A stretch of DNA of 64,000 nt, from contig MU130366.1 in NCBI GenBank assembly GCA_015039465.1, positions 158,772-222,771 of the forward strand, in the 5' to 3' direction. Positions 1-12,246 of this stretch are shown piece after piece. Position numbers and translations under genes: made by a program. This DNA is from Phlegmacium glaucopus (Eukaryota; Basidiomycota; Agaricomycetes; Agaricales; Cortinariaceae). The notes beneath the pieces are model-generated. The model did no database searches. It was not told where the DNA came from and saw only the letters and a list, made by a program, of their open reading frames with translations. The stretch's first letter is position 1, and each line of letters opens with the position of its first letter.

Positions 1-1710
1 TCGTATCAGAAGATCCAGCAGCCAGGAGGCAGGTCTGCCTGAACTGAAGAACACGTCGGGCTTCGGAGAAAACGTGTTTGGTGCGTTTGTATAATTGGAA
101 ATAGGTCGCTTCAACTATATGCACACGGGACAATATGTTAAATTGGGGTCTGTGATTGTTTGCTCGTGGTAAAGTTACTCACTCTCCACCCAGGAAAGAT
201 ATACTTCGTGGAAGATGTCTCTTGGTAAACCTGATTTGTCAATCATTTCCGTCATGGTAAGGCCTAGTTCCCCGTCAACTGAATTGTTCGGCTTTAATAA
301 CTCCAATTTGTTTTCTAACGCCACCAAACTTTTTTCTAATGACTCAGCTCCAATGTCTTCCCCCTCTTTTTCTCCAGCGAACTTACCCGCGACCTCTCGG
401 AGGGTAATTCTGTCCTTTTCGCCGAGTTTGAAACCCAACGATTTGGCTAGGATACGTGCTGCGACCAATGTCTCAACGACACGTAAATTGTATCCGCGTT
501 TGGCGCTTAAAGCTTTGTCAGCGACAACGAGCGAATTGGCGCAGACAAACACGGCGCGAACGGGCAGAGGTACTGCGGAAGCTGTAAGCATAGGATAGAA
601 TGTGATATAGAGCGCCGAAGAAGGATCGGACATGACTGAAGCTGCTTGGTCCATGCTTAGATGTGACCATGAGATTTGGAGTTCGTACAATAAAGATTCA
701 ACTCACCCTCCACTGTTAACACCTAACTTGAAGTTCAATAAATCATGGATACATCAGCGTGGACGTACACTTACCAACTCTTTTCTCATTTTTCATGGCT
801 AACTGCACCAAACCTCCCTTGTTAAGGGCCGCGGAAGCTGTTGCACTCATATCGGGATCTTGCTCCAGCTAGAGAAACAAGGTCACTAATCTCAATACCA
901 TAAAATTGGATGGTGATAATCCTCACTTTCCCATTTACAGCTAGAAATGCCAGTGTACTGGCAACAACCATGGCGGCACTCGACGATAATCCAGAACCAG
1001 CGGGGACGGAGCCCGTTACGAGAAGATCAACAGGAACGGGGGCGTCACTTTGCCCTGAGAAATGATGGCTCAAGACACCCTACAGATCAATTAATTGACG
1101 AAACGGAGACTTTCAAGTGGCACAATCGTACATAGTATCCTGCCTTAACGTAGCTCTCCCACCTTAGCTCCTTGGTATTGATATCAAGGTGCCATCCCTC
1201 AACGCGTGCCTTATCATTGGAGACATCCTCAGATTTCTTCGAAGCGGGAGCAAAAGACTGTCGAGTATATTTGGGATGTAGATTTTCAGCAACAACACCC
1301 CCCGGAGCAGGAGTAACCTCTGTACGTTGTTGAGCTGAGGCCACAGATCGGGGTGCACAAGCAATCAAGATATCCCGTTCAATGGCAGCAGGAAGTACAC
1401 CAAACAATGCGTAGTCGATATGTTCACCTGACGTAAAGCATTAAACTCGCCTACGATGACGGCTTTTAATATATATACCCACCGATCAAGCTGGAAAGTG
1501 ATAAATAATAGAGTTTGGGGTACAGTTGGACAATCAAACGTACTTGACCCTCCCAGGTGCTCTCGTGATGTAAGTAGGCTTCCTACCAAATCTCCTCTCA
1601 AATTCTTGGGCGAGATTGTTCCATCTGGTCGCATGCTCCACTGATGCAGTCAAACTGCCGAAGACATCGCTTAGAGTTGTGTATACCGGGATGGACTGTT
1701 CTGCGATCAT
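1..1710 (-). CDS. GAL1: Galactokinase, 5' part (3' end cut by window edge)
   Basis: Phosphorylates galactose with ATP at the start of the cytosolic Leloir pathway. It is a GHMP-fold kinase. Exons on the minus strand are 1544-1710, 1483-1490, 1132-1427, 927-1079, 775-868, 707-722, 183-655 and 1-114 (partial). The splices rebuild the galactokinase signature APGRVNLIGEHIDY, the GHMP ATP loop GSVPAGSGLSSSAA, and the segment VGVNSGGMDQAAS. The final visible exon reads W-V-E-I-E-A-T-Y-F-Q-L-Y-K-R-T-K, matching the known galactokinase C-terminal region. The start ATG at 1710 is the first in frame and leads straight into the N-terminal domain. Two exons are tiny, 8 nt and 16 nt, and both sit inside active-site motifs. 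No other GAL-pathway gene is visible nearby. The family call is firm; the missing C-terminus is only the window edge. Confidence 0.95.
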
Positions 1711-3700
1711 TGCTTGCTAATGATATGGATTGTAAAGGAGAAGCGAAAGTGGAAAGGAGGTGAAGAAGAAGAAATGATAATACTGAGTCCTAAGTTTCAT
1801 TGCATCATTCGAGAAGCCTTGTACCATGTGACCTACAATTGTCAGATGGTTGAAATAGTGCAACAAAACATTTATAAATTATGATACTAGGTTTACAAGT
1901 TAAATACCTTACCTAACTTTGCCCTCCGAAATCCCCAGGCTTAGACTTCAAAAACAGGACGTTCGCGCCTAAAATGTTACTTTGCGGCCCAATGGGTGGG
2001 TTCACAGTGGTTGTTATCATATTACCGAGATATTGAAAAATGGGTGTCCAAACAAACGCCCCCTCAACGAGAAGACCTTGGAACGCTTGAATATGGTCCA
2101 ATGGTCCATGTTATTGGCGACAGCGACCAGTTGATCGTTTACGCGCAGGGAAAAAGAAGGATGATGTTTGGTCCTGATTGACATATTGACATTGCATCGC
2201 CAAACAGCCCAGCTTTGATGCCTTATTAGCCAAGCCTCACCTCACTGGCACCCCATTCTTTTGCCTTGATATTTTAAATTCCGTTTAATTTAATTCTGAG
2301 CTATAAATCGATCCTATACAATTGCAAGCTTCTTCTATGCATTTGACCAATCTATGGCATGATCAGGCGGTGATAAAGCGCAGCCCAGACAGCTCTTCTA
2401 CTCATGGCTAGTTGGGATAAAAACGTCTTGAGATTCTCTTATGATGTATATATATATTCATTTTATATAAAAACATATCTAACCAATCATAGTGCGTCCT
2501 GATGTCCTTTTTCGCGATCGGCGCTCTAAGTACGGTTCTTCTCTCTCTCAAGCGGCAAATAAGAATGATTCCCTAACCGGCTGGCAACGGAATCACATAT
2601 GCCCCTCTCTTCGAAGACGCGGCGGAGAAAATGGAGTCGACATTGATCGTATGATCGTATGTATGTCCGTTTTTAAAAATACATTATCAATTTACTACGT
2701 TTTGGTACAATGTGGGATCCACGTTAAATTAGGGCTTTTTTACTCAGCTCAAGCTGTCCAACAATCAGAATCATTCAATGCAGATCCACAATCCACTTCA
2801 AATAAGACATTTACTAAAAATGGACTCTGACATATACACGCAGTGACAGACATGGGCAATCCAACCTTCTGTCTCCCGAAACCATGGCCAGGTAGTACCT
2901 TTGAGCCTTAGCCTAAGTTAGCCAGGATTCGATTTTCTAACTTTTACGTCTTGGAATTCCGAATGGATTTTAAGCTTGAATAATCTTTGTGAAATTTCTC
3001 ATGAAGCCCATAATGCCAGTGGTCTACGGGGTCTTTTTTTTTTTTTGGCTGGGTTGTATGCCTACCTTCTCCTCCCCGATGTTTCGTAGAAAGTAGCACC
3101 GTTCTTCTCCCGCGAACGAACAAAGATAACAAGTTCGAATGCTACGAAAAAACCCGAACAGTTCCCCCGAAAAGCAATGATTATATATTGAAACTCCATG
3201 CAGCCAGAGGGGCCCAACCCTTGCATATATATGCTTCGTAACTCAACAGCAGCCAGTATATAAAACCGCCGTTCACTCAGAAACTGTATATGTCTTTTCT
3301 TTTCAAATAGACCCATTAGTATAATCTCATCAATAAGTATCAGAAGCCGCCATATGTACGCAATCATGGAGTGACGCTCGGGTCCCCCTTCTTGATTTGT
3401 CTTTTATGGCGTACACGATCTTCGGATTGAACTGATATATCCAAACCTTCGGAATCAAAGAAATCAACTGCTAAGTTTATACCGGTCCGATTTTTGGGTC
3501 CGATAGAGACGAGCGAACGTGTCTTATTCAAAGTCCGTAGCATGGAGCCTCAGACAGCGCAACACAAATTACAGGAGCAAGGGTTAAAAATTTTGACGGA
3601 GTGGTAAGTATGTGGCGCATGTCGTGTCAATGGAAAGCCAAATATATTCGTTGAAAAAATCATAGAAAGTATTCCGGCTAGTAACTTACCTCACACAAAA
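1711..3700. other. Intergenic, no supported gene
   Basis: This stretch lies upstream of galactokinase. It contains only short open frames with no recognisable family, no convincing splice-linked exons and many AT-rich runs. The first few hundred bases should hold the galactokinase promoter, but I can name no specific site. Confidence 0.5.
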
Positions 3701-3725
3701 CTCTCGGCGCTTCCAAGCCCAATTT

Positions 3726-4238
3726 TCAGGCCTTGAGCTTGAGTTGTGATCCTTTTCCGAGTCCGCTTAAATTTTCATTTCTGCACGACTCGTGCAGAGA
3801 TGGAAATGTAAGCGGAAAAAGTTTGGTCGTTTGAACAGTGCTCGTTCCTTCCCGCCGCTGCCCGAGCCCTCCCTTTACCTTTTTTTTTGTCTTGCCCATT
3901 TTCTCCTCCCTCGCGGTCTTCTGTGCGTGGTCACGGATATTTGTGCATGGGTTATGGCCGTTTTTACCCAGAATATGCGCGATCATTTCCCCTAGAACAC
4001 CGCCAACTCTACATGCAGTTTGATGAATAATTGTCTGAAATCGAAGCTTGCCTTCAGCTACCCATGATCCTAATGGTATCGTAGGGTTCCCATCCTCATC
4101 AAGGTCGATAACACCTCCTGACTGATTTTTTTTCGACGCGACCACGACAATGGGCCCGAATATGTTGATCCATTTTGTTTTGCGCCCGGTTCCAGGATCC
4201 AGAGACGGCCTCTGGTAGGAGGCATTGCCGTTGGTCAA
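3726..4238 (-). CDS. Unrecognised ORF, 170 aa, doubtful
   Basis: An uninterrupted frame that begins at an in-frame start and is rich in Lys and Gly in its second half. I recognise no domain, signal peptide or membrane segment. It stands alone in a gene-poor stretch with no obvious partner. It could be a chance frame or a piece of an old mobile element. It is listed because it is the longest open frame between galactokinase and the small protein at 8061. Transcript evidence would be needed to accept it. Confidence 0.15.
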   Translation of the reverse strand: MTNGNASYQRPSLDPGTGRKTKWINIFGPIVVVASKKNQSGGVIDLDEDGNPTIPLGSWVAEGKLRFQTIIHQTACRVGGVLGEMIAHILGKNGHNPCTNIRDHAQKTAREEKMGKTKKKVKGGLGQRREGTSTVQTTKLFPLTFPSLHESCRNENLSGLGKGSQLKLKA

Positions 4239-4314
4239 GGATGGTGGTAGTCAGTTGATAGCTTCTATCTAGCCATATGCCATGGTTATCTGGGTCACGT
4301 ATTTGGACTTGTAC

Positions 4315-4412
4315 ATTATTAAGACTTAAAGGCTAAGGCTTAACCGTAGAATGTAATTAAGCCTTAAATTATATTATATTAACCCTTAGGCCTTAGGCCT
4401 TATTGACAACAC
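4315..4412. repeat. AT-rich cluster of short palindromic TTAAGCCTTA-like words
   Basis: The bases CTTAAAGGC, AAGGCTTAA, TTAAGCCTTAAA and TTAGGCCTTAGGCCTTA follow one another within 100 bp, mixing direct and inverted copies. Its role is unknown. It may be the remnant of an inverted-repeat element. Confidence 0.35.
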
Positions 4413-4429
4413 TGTGCATAACACAAGGA

Positions 4430-7400
4430 AGCGCTCATGATCCGTGACGACCACTTCCCATGTTAATTAAAATACATACCAGTAGCATGCCTCTTCATAT
4501 TTTTTTTCAAAAGTTGCTGAAGCCCATACCCAACCGTGACTTAACATTTTACGAAAATTATATAGCAAAGATTCAGAAATTTCTCAGCTACCAGAATTTT
4601 ATTTTTAGAGAACTCTTCTTAGTCTAAGATATGTCATCAGCTTTCGAGTTTCTGATGGTAATAGTCCAAAATAGGCAAGTATCAGCCTTGAAAAAATGTG
4701 ACATCGCACTTTTGGCACACAGCGCCGAAATTTGTAGAATGTAACGCTTGTGTATATCACTGGTAAAGTTTGAAAAATATGTGCTGGGAGGATTTGCATA
4801 TATATGGCTTGATAATCATATTGTGTTAGACCAGGCGTAGGCGTAACTAGAACAAATAGCCTAAAGTAGTAGTCAATTTGAGCGGTCCGGTCACATCCGG
4901 TCATGAGTCACGGGCCGTCACAAAGGTCACAAGCTCTGCACACACTTTTTCGGAAATATGTCCAAAAAGGAAATTGACGAAATGATCCCTGACTCACAGG
5001 TCACACGATGAATTGATTCAATTGTATGACTTTCAAGTTAGGAGTATACACTAAACCACAAATGAAAGTGCAGGCGAACAACCGAGTTCTAACAGGGGGA
5101 CTTCAACTTTCCTGAAACAGGCTGTCAGACCCCTGGAAAGGGTGAATAGTGTTAACGTCAGGTACGCGCTCGCCCAGGAAAAACTGGGAACAACGCAGGC
5201 ACGGGACGTTAGACGGAGGCGTATTTAGTTACCGACTAGTTTTGCAACCCCTCTTGACTCTATGATATGAATCCATCACCTTATATAGGACGGTGGACCT
5301 GAGCTTCGTCGCGACCGCACCTCATGCAATTGACTGCATCCCTGGTTGGAATCAGGGAGCCAGAAAGAAACGGCATATGTACGTGTTGCAAACCCCAATA
5401 ATATATAAGTTACCAGCTTATCATTTCACAAGCGAATCTGATCTTTGAAGCGATCCCTTCCTTACAACTTCCTAATCGAATTTTTTCTCGTATAGATTGA
5501 ACAAAAGCGAGCATCGGAGATCATTAGTATCAGCACAAGAATAGCAATGCCAAGTCCCAAATCAAAGATAGGGGTCGCAGATTGATAGCACAGCACTTTG
5601 GTTGACGAGTTGCTTCATCATGTCCAATGAAACCAACCCTTATTACGTCCACCTTCCATTTCTAATCCTTCGCCAAGAAACCAAAAGTTTCAAGTGTACT
5701 ACTTTTTAGCCGGATTTCCGAGTCGTCGCGTAACCGTTCATCTGAATCAGTAAAGCCAAAAGTCCGAGATTCGGACAAAGTTTCGAACATACACATATAC
5801 ATACACACACAACTCCTTGGATTCGTAGGCATCAAAAAACGCGTCATTTGCTCCCGTTTTAAGTCGTTGAGTCTTATCTTTCGTCATTCGGCATTAACAC
5901 TATCACCCAGTGTAAAATTGGAACAATTGGTTAGACCCAATTCCTTGATCAAATATTGCTTTGAGGGGTTCGTACTTGATGTAGAAGGAAAAGAACGTCG
6001 GTTTGGGAAGAAAATCAGGATGGGCGTCTGGCTATCAAAATTTGGTCCATAGGGTCAGATTCCAGGCTGGAGAACCTTTATTGGAACTCGTGGGGGGTAC
6101 CTTGTTTATGTAGGTGGCGGCTACAATCTGCTACGATGGACATTAAATGCGGTTGCTTTTTCGCGGGCCATGCTTACCGACTCATACATCAAAAATCAAA
6201 AGTCTGTTGAGCACTATCCCAGACTATCCCTGCTCTTCCGGCAGTGGCGCTGAGGGTCCGTGCGTAGTAAGTACATATCTTTTTTTTGCTGCTAAATTTA
6301 ACCTACTATTCATTTGTTCAAATGCAGTAAAATACGACATTTGATTCTTGAATCCCTGGACCTGTCACTGGTCAAGGAGCAGACATGATGTCAAATTTGA
6401 GCAGACAAGACGTCGAAGCTCGACGTGTGGTATACATACACCGCTGGCTGTCTTTTCTCATTCATTCAGAATATCTAACCATGCTCCTGGATACTTCCCC
6501 CCCCCCAGCCATTCCCTCTCTACCAACTTACGGGGGGTTGACATGGACAGTTACTCTGGAACACCGAAAAGAAGGTTCAAAGTTCTCATGATCAAGCTTG
6601 ACGACAGAACTCAGTTTCTTTAGGTATGGTCTTATTAGAAGAGAGTTAGTTGTGCACCCCAAAACGTTTCTGGCTTTTCACATCACTGGTATCATTCGCC
6701 ATTGTAGACTTTTCTGATTGTTTTACCGACAGAAGGTCCCCCGTTTCCAACTGTATTGCTGATACGCCGCCACATGTTAACATTTCGCTTCCTTCTTTTT
6801 GATAGCGCTCTGGAAGATCAGATCTGCCGGCATAGCTACTTTTCACATTCTTCTCTCAAGGCGCCGAAGTTTTTCTGGCTGCAACTGATCTTTGTCCACC
6901 TATTTTCTTTCTCACGAGATATGACAAAAAAGGTTTCTGCCTGTCGTTGCCAATCCTTGACTTTGGATTTGATATGATTAGACGTGGACGTCAAATTTAC
7001 ACAAGTCTAGACCTTTCACACCAAGCTTTTTTTGTGTTTTCTTTTGTTGGCTTCTTGATGGTCTATAAAATTCACACCGGACAAGAGCAACAAACTTTTC
7101 TTTTCTTTTATGGGAGGGCAGACGTTTCTCGAGGCGGCCGCCGATGACAATCACAGGTTAACCGGATGGGGTTTCTCCCGTACTTGTTTGGTATATTTTT
7201 TTTCTGGTGAGCTAAGTCGACAGTATGCCATATAGTCCTAAACTTAACTTTGACAGGTTCGGGTTACTCTTAATTGAAAACCTTGGATCGTTATACGTTT
7301 GACAAAGGTCGGTCTTTTGCTTCCGAATGTGGCGTCTATGCTGACTGAGAGGGTTTCTCTCTGTTCGGGTGCCGTTCAGCTCGACACCCGAAGTCGTCCA

Positions 7401-8060
7401 ATTCAGCATATTACTTCGAGCTGTTGTATATTGTACCGGTATGCCCGAGTGGCATCCGCGGGATTGGCGGTCTCATGATGTGTCTGCTGAGAAGGTATGC
7501 AGGGAATAAAGGAACCATGTGCATAAAATTTCAAGCGGTGAAATAGCTCATGAGTCAGACTTACTATGACTGAGCCTTGATATTGGTAATACGAACCTAG
7601 GTAAGGCTTTACCTTTAGAGTACGAGTGTCCTTATGTTGCCAAATAAATCCTATAGGGTGCGCCAATTTGAAATTTCTTTTAAATTTCTTTTAGAAGGGG
7701 CCTGAAAAGTTGTTCATAAACACATTGGAGGGCTGAGGCGTGCAGAGGAGAAAATCTAGATTAGCTTGTGATTAGAAATTGTTTTTTACCCAAGATCACG
7801 CCGTACCGCTGCCATGCAATGCTCATAGCCGGTCGATGCCGAAGAGTATAAATGATCAATCCGTTTGTCGAAAGTTTGTATTTTTGCAATCAAGCTCTTC
7901 TTCTTTACACAGGTATGTCGACAGGGTCGTTCGCAATCGCCACTGATTGGTCCAGCGCTTTTCAGATTGCTTCCTTTCTCCACATCTACTTTGAACTAAG
8001 CGATCACTGGTAAGGTGGATACCGTATCTGCGAAGATGTATTAATAATGGTTCATTCAGA
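4430..8060. other. Intergenic, no supported gene
   Basis: I read both strands and found only short overlapping frames without family features, for example around 6350-6620. No tRNA-like B box or tandem array was evident. Confidence 0.45.
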
Positions 8061-8351
8061 ATGTTTATTGCGGCTGAATCTGTTCCCGTTGGAGCTTGTC
8101 GTCAAGTGAAGTGCGATAAATGCCAGAAGATAACGTGGGCGGTAAGTAGTCTCCTTGGACCCTGCTCTGAGGTCGATCGATGCTGAATTGTGTACCCCTA
8201 ACAGGGTTGCGGGCAACATGTTGAACAGGTGAGCTACAATGTCATGGGAAAGGATGGCTTGACGTATTCCGCCTTGATGTAATAAGCTGACATAACTCTA
8301 TAGGTGATGAAGGGTGTAGAGGAAGAAGACAAGTGTACCTGCAATAATTGA
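8061..8351 (+). CDS. Small cysteine-rich conserved fungal protein (50 aa)
   Basis: Exons are 8061-8141, 8205-8228 and 8304-8351, giving 50 residues. The middle exon is only 24 nt. The spliced protein carries C-x5-C-x2-C-x4-TW followed directly by GCGQH, then an acidic stretch and C-x-C near the end. This layout (Cys pairs, a T-W pair, then GCGQH) recurs in short fungal proteins of unknown function that I recall from many genomes. The Cys/His set suggests metal binding, which is inference. There is no signal peptide or membrane segment. It sits 157 bp upstream of the kinase start on the same strand. It falls below usual ORF length cutoffs and is easily missed. The three exons join with perfect phase. 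Confidence 0.75.
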
Positions 8352-8472
8352 ATTAAAAATATTAAATTTGTAAACGGGAGTACCCGGGGGCCATTTGATG
8401 GCATTATCCATATGATCTTCAAAAGACTTTTAACGATCGTGCCCAGGAGTTTCAATTTTACTCATTGAACCC

Positions 8473-8489
8473 CTCTCTCTCTCTCTCTC
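8473..8489 (+). promoter_or_regulatory. CT-repeat tract just upstream of the kinase start
   Basis: A run of CT dinucleotides ends about 20 bp before the ATG at 8509. Pyrimidine-rich tracts close to the start are common in fungal core promoters. The assignment rests on position only. Confidence 0.35.
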
Positions 8490-8508
8490 ATGTTGACCTT
8501 TGCGAATT

Positions 8509-11196
8509 ATGAACATTATTGAAGTACCAAAAGAATCACAGAGTGCATCCACCCCTATACTCTTCGATCCAGAGGGTGATGTACTCACAACGGATCATCT
8601 CAATGCTTTCGTCGATGAGGGGCGCCCCATGTTGAACAACTACTTTCGCCATGTACAAGTCGGTTGTGGTCAACATGGAGAAGTATATCTTTGCCACAGA
8701 GTCAACGCACGTCTACCTATAGGACATCCAGAGCGTCGCATACCAGTCGTGAGCCACCTGTCTCAGAATTTTTTTTAATCAGATAAAATTAACCATTTCG
8801 GTAAACAAAAGGCCATGAAATCTGTCAAACGAAACAATCCACGTGCCGAACAGATGAAGAACTTGCGGAGACAAAGGTTGCCAGCCTCAGCACACGTGCC
8901 GGTTGCAGATAGGCTCAACACGACAGAGGCAAAGATCAAGAAAGAAATCGCAATAATGAAGAAATTACGACATCCGCATGTAGTCAGGTTGTACGAAGTT
9001 ATCGATGATCGTATGAAGGAGAAAATTTATATGAGTACGTCGCCATTCATTGCATGCCCATCATCATCAGCCATTTTTGTCCCTCATTTGCTCATTTGCT
9101 GATGATCTCTTTTCCCCCCCTAGTTATGGAGTATCTCGGCGGAGGGGAAGTGAAGTGGCGGGATGACCAGAACCGTCCCGTGCTCACTATTTCACAAACT
9201 CGGAGAATTTTACGAGATGCTGTCCTTGGCCTCGAATATCGTGCGTAAATTAACAATCCATTTTCTTTTCTTCGGCGATTTACACCCCCCATCTCCCCAG
9301 TACATCATCAAGGTATTATCCACCGAGATATTAAACCCGCGAACCTTCTGTGGACGGAAGACCGTCGACAAGTCAAGATTGGCGACTTTGGTGTCTCACA
9401 TTTTTCTTATGCGCAACGTCTGGCTGCTGCGGGTGGAAAAGTTGGCCAACACGATCCTGATGATCCTCTTCTTCTTGACGACTCCAGCTTGACAAGAAGA
9501 GCGGGGACACCTTCGTTCCTGGCACCGGAAGTGATTTATGAACACACGGATGTCGCTTCACCATCATCATCTATGTCCGCCGTAAGCTCAGCTTCGTCCC
9601 TCCATACTGTAACTATCCCGAATCCTGCCGACCGGCCTGAAATCACCAAGTCTATTGATGTCTGGGCGCTTGGTGTTACCCTCTATTGTCTTCTTTTCGG
9701 AACGACGCCTTTCGTGGCAGACAAAGGCACATCTAGAACCGGCTCCGAGTTTACATTGTATAATGCCATATGCAACACTGACTGGACAGTTCCTCACATC
9801 ATGGGTTACGATAAGATCTTAACAGGAGGTCGCCATCCTGATCCGAATTGCGAAGGAGCCAGCATCATTCATCTTCTTGATCGTTTTCTCCAAAAGGACT
9901 CTAAGATCCGCATAACCCTCGACCAAGTGAAGGTACGTATTTTAAATAAGCTTTTGATAGGTATTAGAATGAGACCTCAAATCACAGCATTCCATTGATG
10001 GTTTACAGATGCACCCATGGATTCTTAACGACTTGGATGACCCCCAGAAGTGGCTTCAAATGACTTCCCCTGATGCCAAGATCAACGTGTCAGTCCACGA
10101 GGCTTCTGACGCAATGTCTGCAGTACACTTTCGATGGAGATGGGGTGGCAAGATCGCTAAACATATCACCTCAGTATTTCGAAGCGTTCGTCCAGCCCAT
10201 CGGTCCTCAGATACCTTGCAGGATGCTGGAACAGAATCGGAGTTTGGAATGTCATCGGACCCTCGCCATCTGGTCCGGACTAACAAGGCTGTCGTTGGTA
10301 TTACCTCAAGTCCAATTGTTCCTGTCCAGGACAAGCGCGAGAAGAGTAAATGGAAGGCGACAGAAGAACCTTCTAGACCTCCTAAAGGTGCCAAGGCGAC
10401 GAAAGGTTTAAGCCCAGCAAAGTCGATCGAAAATTGGCCTCAGGCTTCACGAGGTATTCCTTCGACTTCCTATCCTGGTTCACAAAGTTTTATCCGGGGG
10501 TCTGATACTGACTTTCTGGGTCGCGAAATTTCCCCATCTACTTCAAAGTCAGGTAGTGAAAAACGTACTCGATTCGGTCTTTTCTCGAATTGGAGACCCA
10601 CGAAATTCCAATCGAACACTAATGTCTCATCCTACACCGAATTACCGGCCACACGGACTGTTGGGACTGTCGCCGGAGTTAATCCTAACTCGAGGAGAAG
10701 TGAAGAGGCTTTGCGGTATTTTCGCTTTACTCAAAGTAGTGAGGACGACGAAGGAAGGCTTACAGCTGCACGCCGCGCGTCTAGTTGGGGTCAGGGCGAT
10801 AAAGAGATGAACGAAGTAGTCAGCGTAACTTCTATAGAACGCGAGCTCAACGACCACGATATGAACGTTGGTGCTGGTGGGGTTTCGCGCGACGGCGACT
10901 TCGGGATTGGCGTTGCTGGACCATCATCCTTTCCCTCATTTTTAGGTCCTGTATCGGCGCAAGACACGTTTGATGACGTGGATAGACGGTATGGACAACC
11001 GTTTTATGATGAAGATTCGTCGACTCTCGCTAGTGGACCTGGTGACGACGATGACTGGCAACGTGGCAGCGACTTTGAGGATGACGACGCTGACGAAGGC
11101 GACGACGACGATGACGACGACGACGCCGTTAGTTCAGATCAAGAAAATGGTGTTACATTTTCTCCTCGTAGACGAGCTATGAACATGGATGAATAA
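8509..11196 (+). CDS. CaMKK/Sak1-Tos3-Elm1/Ssp1-like Ser/Thr protein kinase (799 aa)
   Basis: Exons are 8509-8748, 8812-9034, 9124-9240, 9301-9932 and 10009-11196, summing to 800 codons with the stop. The kinase domain starts near residue 50 with the glycine loop GCGQHG, the lysine in VAMK near residue 83, HRDIKPANLL near 201, DFGVSHF near 222 and GTPSFLAPE near 262. A long Asp-rich insert between DFG and APE, and a DFGVS sequence, fit the kinases that activate SNF1/AMPK. Residues after about 480 are low complexity and end in a strongly acidic Asp run followed by an RRR patch. The ATG at 8509 was chosen because it is the first in frame. The exact substrate is inferred from the family, not shown by the sequence. 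Confidence 0.88.
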
Positions 11197-11800
11197 TTGC
11201 TAGCCACACCACACTCTGATCTTTTGACGTATCTCTTTCTCTCCCCGTCTTTGTTTTTTTCTCTTCGTCTCCTATCTCATGGACAATTTCTGGACTGTTT
11301 GTTTTTCTTTCTTTATTTGTGCATCACAATCCACTTGATACCACTCAGCAAGACTACTACTACTACCACCACTCCATATTATTTTTCCCGATGTATTTTT
11401 TTTCTTTGCCTTGTCAGGTTTTTTCAGAACCTAACCAACCCCCTCTTTAACCATAGATGATGGCACTTTCCACGCCCACTTAGGTTCCCGACAACAAAAC
11501 CTTTCTCTACCTACAGGCTTACTGCCGAAAAAAATTGCATTAGAGAGTAGTTTTCGTTTCAATAGATGACGCTCAAAACAAAAAGTCTCTGCACTTGTAC
11601 ATTACATACTAGATTACCAGTTGTGTGTAAGTATTGTTGAAATTATTATTATTATCTTTTCGATGCAAAGAGAGAAACAGTACATAGAGAGAACAAGAGG
11701 CTCTATGCAAGGGGCCGAATCGGCGGTGGGTTCACACTATTATTATAAGACAGCCCGTGAGTCAAAGACTTGACTGGTCATCACATTTGGGGGTTGCCAA
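11197..11800. other. Kinase 3' flank, no gene
   Basis: Pyrimidine-rich sequence follows the kinase stop at 11194-11196 and is probably its 3' untranslated region. No coding signal is seen. Confidence 0.4.
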
Positions 11801-12226
11801 TAGGGACGTTCAAAGTTGAACGCAGCTTGCAATCATCTCGCAGCAGCACGTGCATCTGTGACCTTATATAATATTGTTAGTGCCGAAATAAACCTGTTGC
11901 CGACATCATGGAGATATTTCCGAGATCCAAATAAGATAACTGTCTGATAACTGCCAGCTGTTCTAAAGCCATCGGGTGCCATTTCAGCCTTTTCCCGTGA
12001 TAGATAAGTTGTACTTTGGCAGAATTATGCGGAATCAGTATATTTTTGCCTCAACTACGGTCGAAGAGGCAATTTTTTCAATCTAATCCCATTTGCTTGG
12101 CCCCGCGTAAGCAAGTTCAAAAAATATTTTGATGGTGACGCGGCGTGTGATATTTTGTGACCAATGACAAATCCTCACGTGCTGCTGCGAGATGCGCGAG
12201 CTGCGTTCAACTTGTGAACGTCCCTA
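11801..12226. mobile_element. MITE-like element with terminal inverted repeats of about 50 bp
   Basis: The left end 11801-11852 and the right end 12176-12226 are inverted copies of each other. Both include the words GGGACGTTCA, AGTTGAACGCAGCT and CATCTCGCAGCAGCACGTG, with a few mismatches and small indels. TA flanks each GGGACGTTCA end, which fits a TA target duplication as made by Tc1/mariner-type elements. The interior is AT-rich and has no open frame, so the element is non-autonomous. The next gene starts only 20 bp after the right end, so the element lies where that promoter should be. Confidence 0.7.
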
Positions 12227-12246
12227 ATACAACTCTCAGGCTCGTC

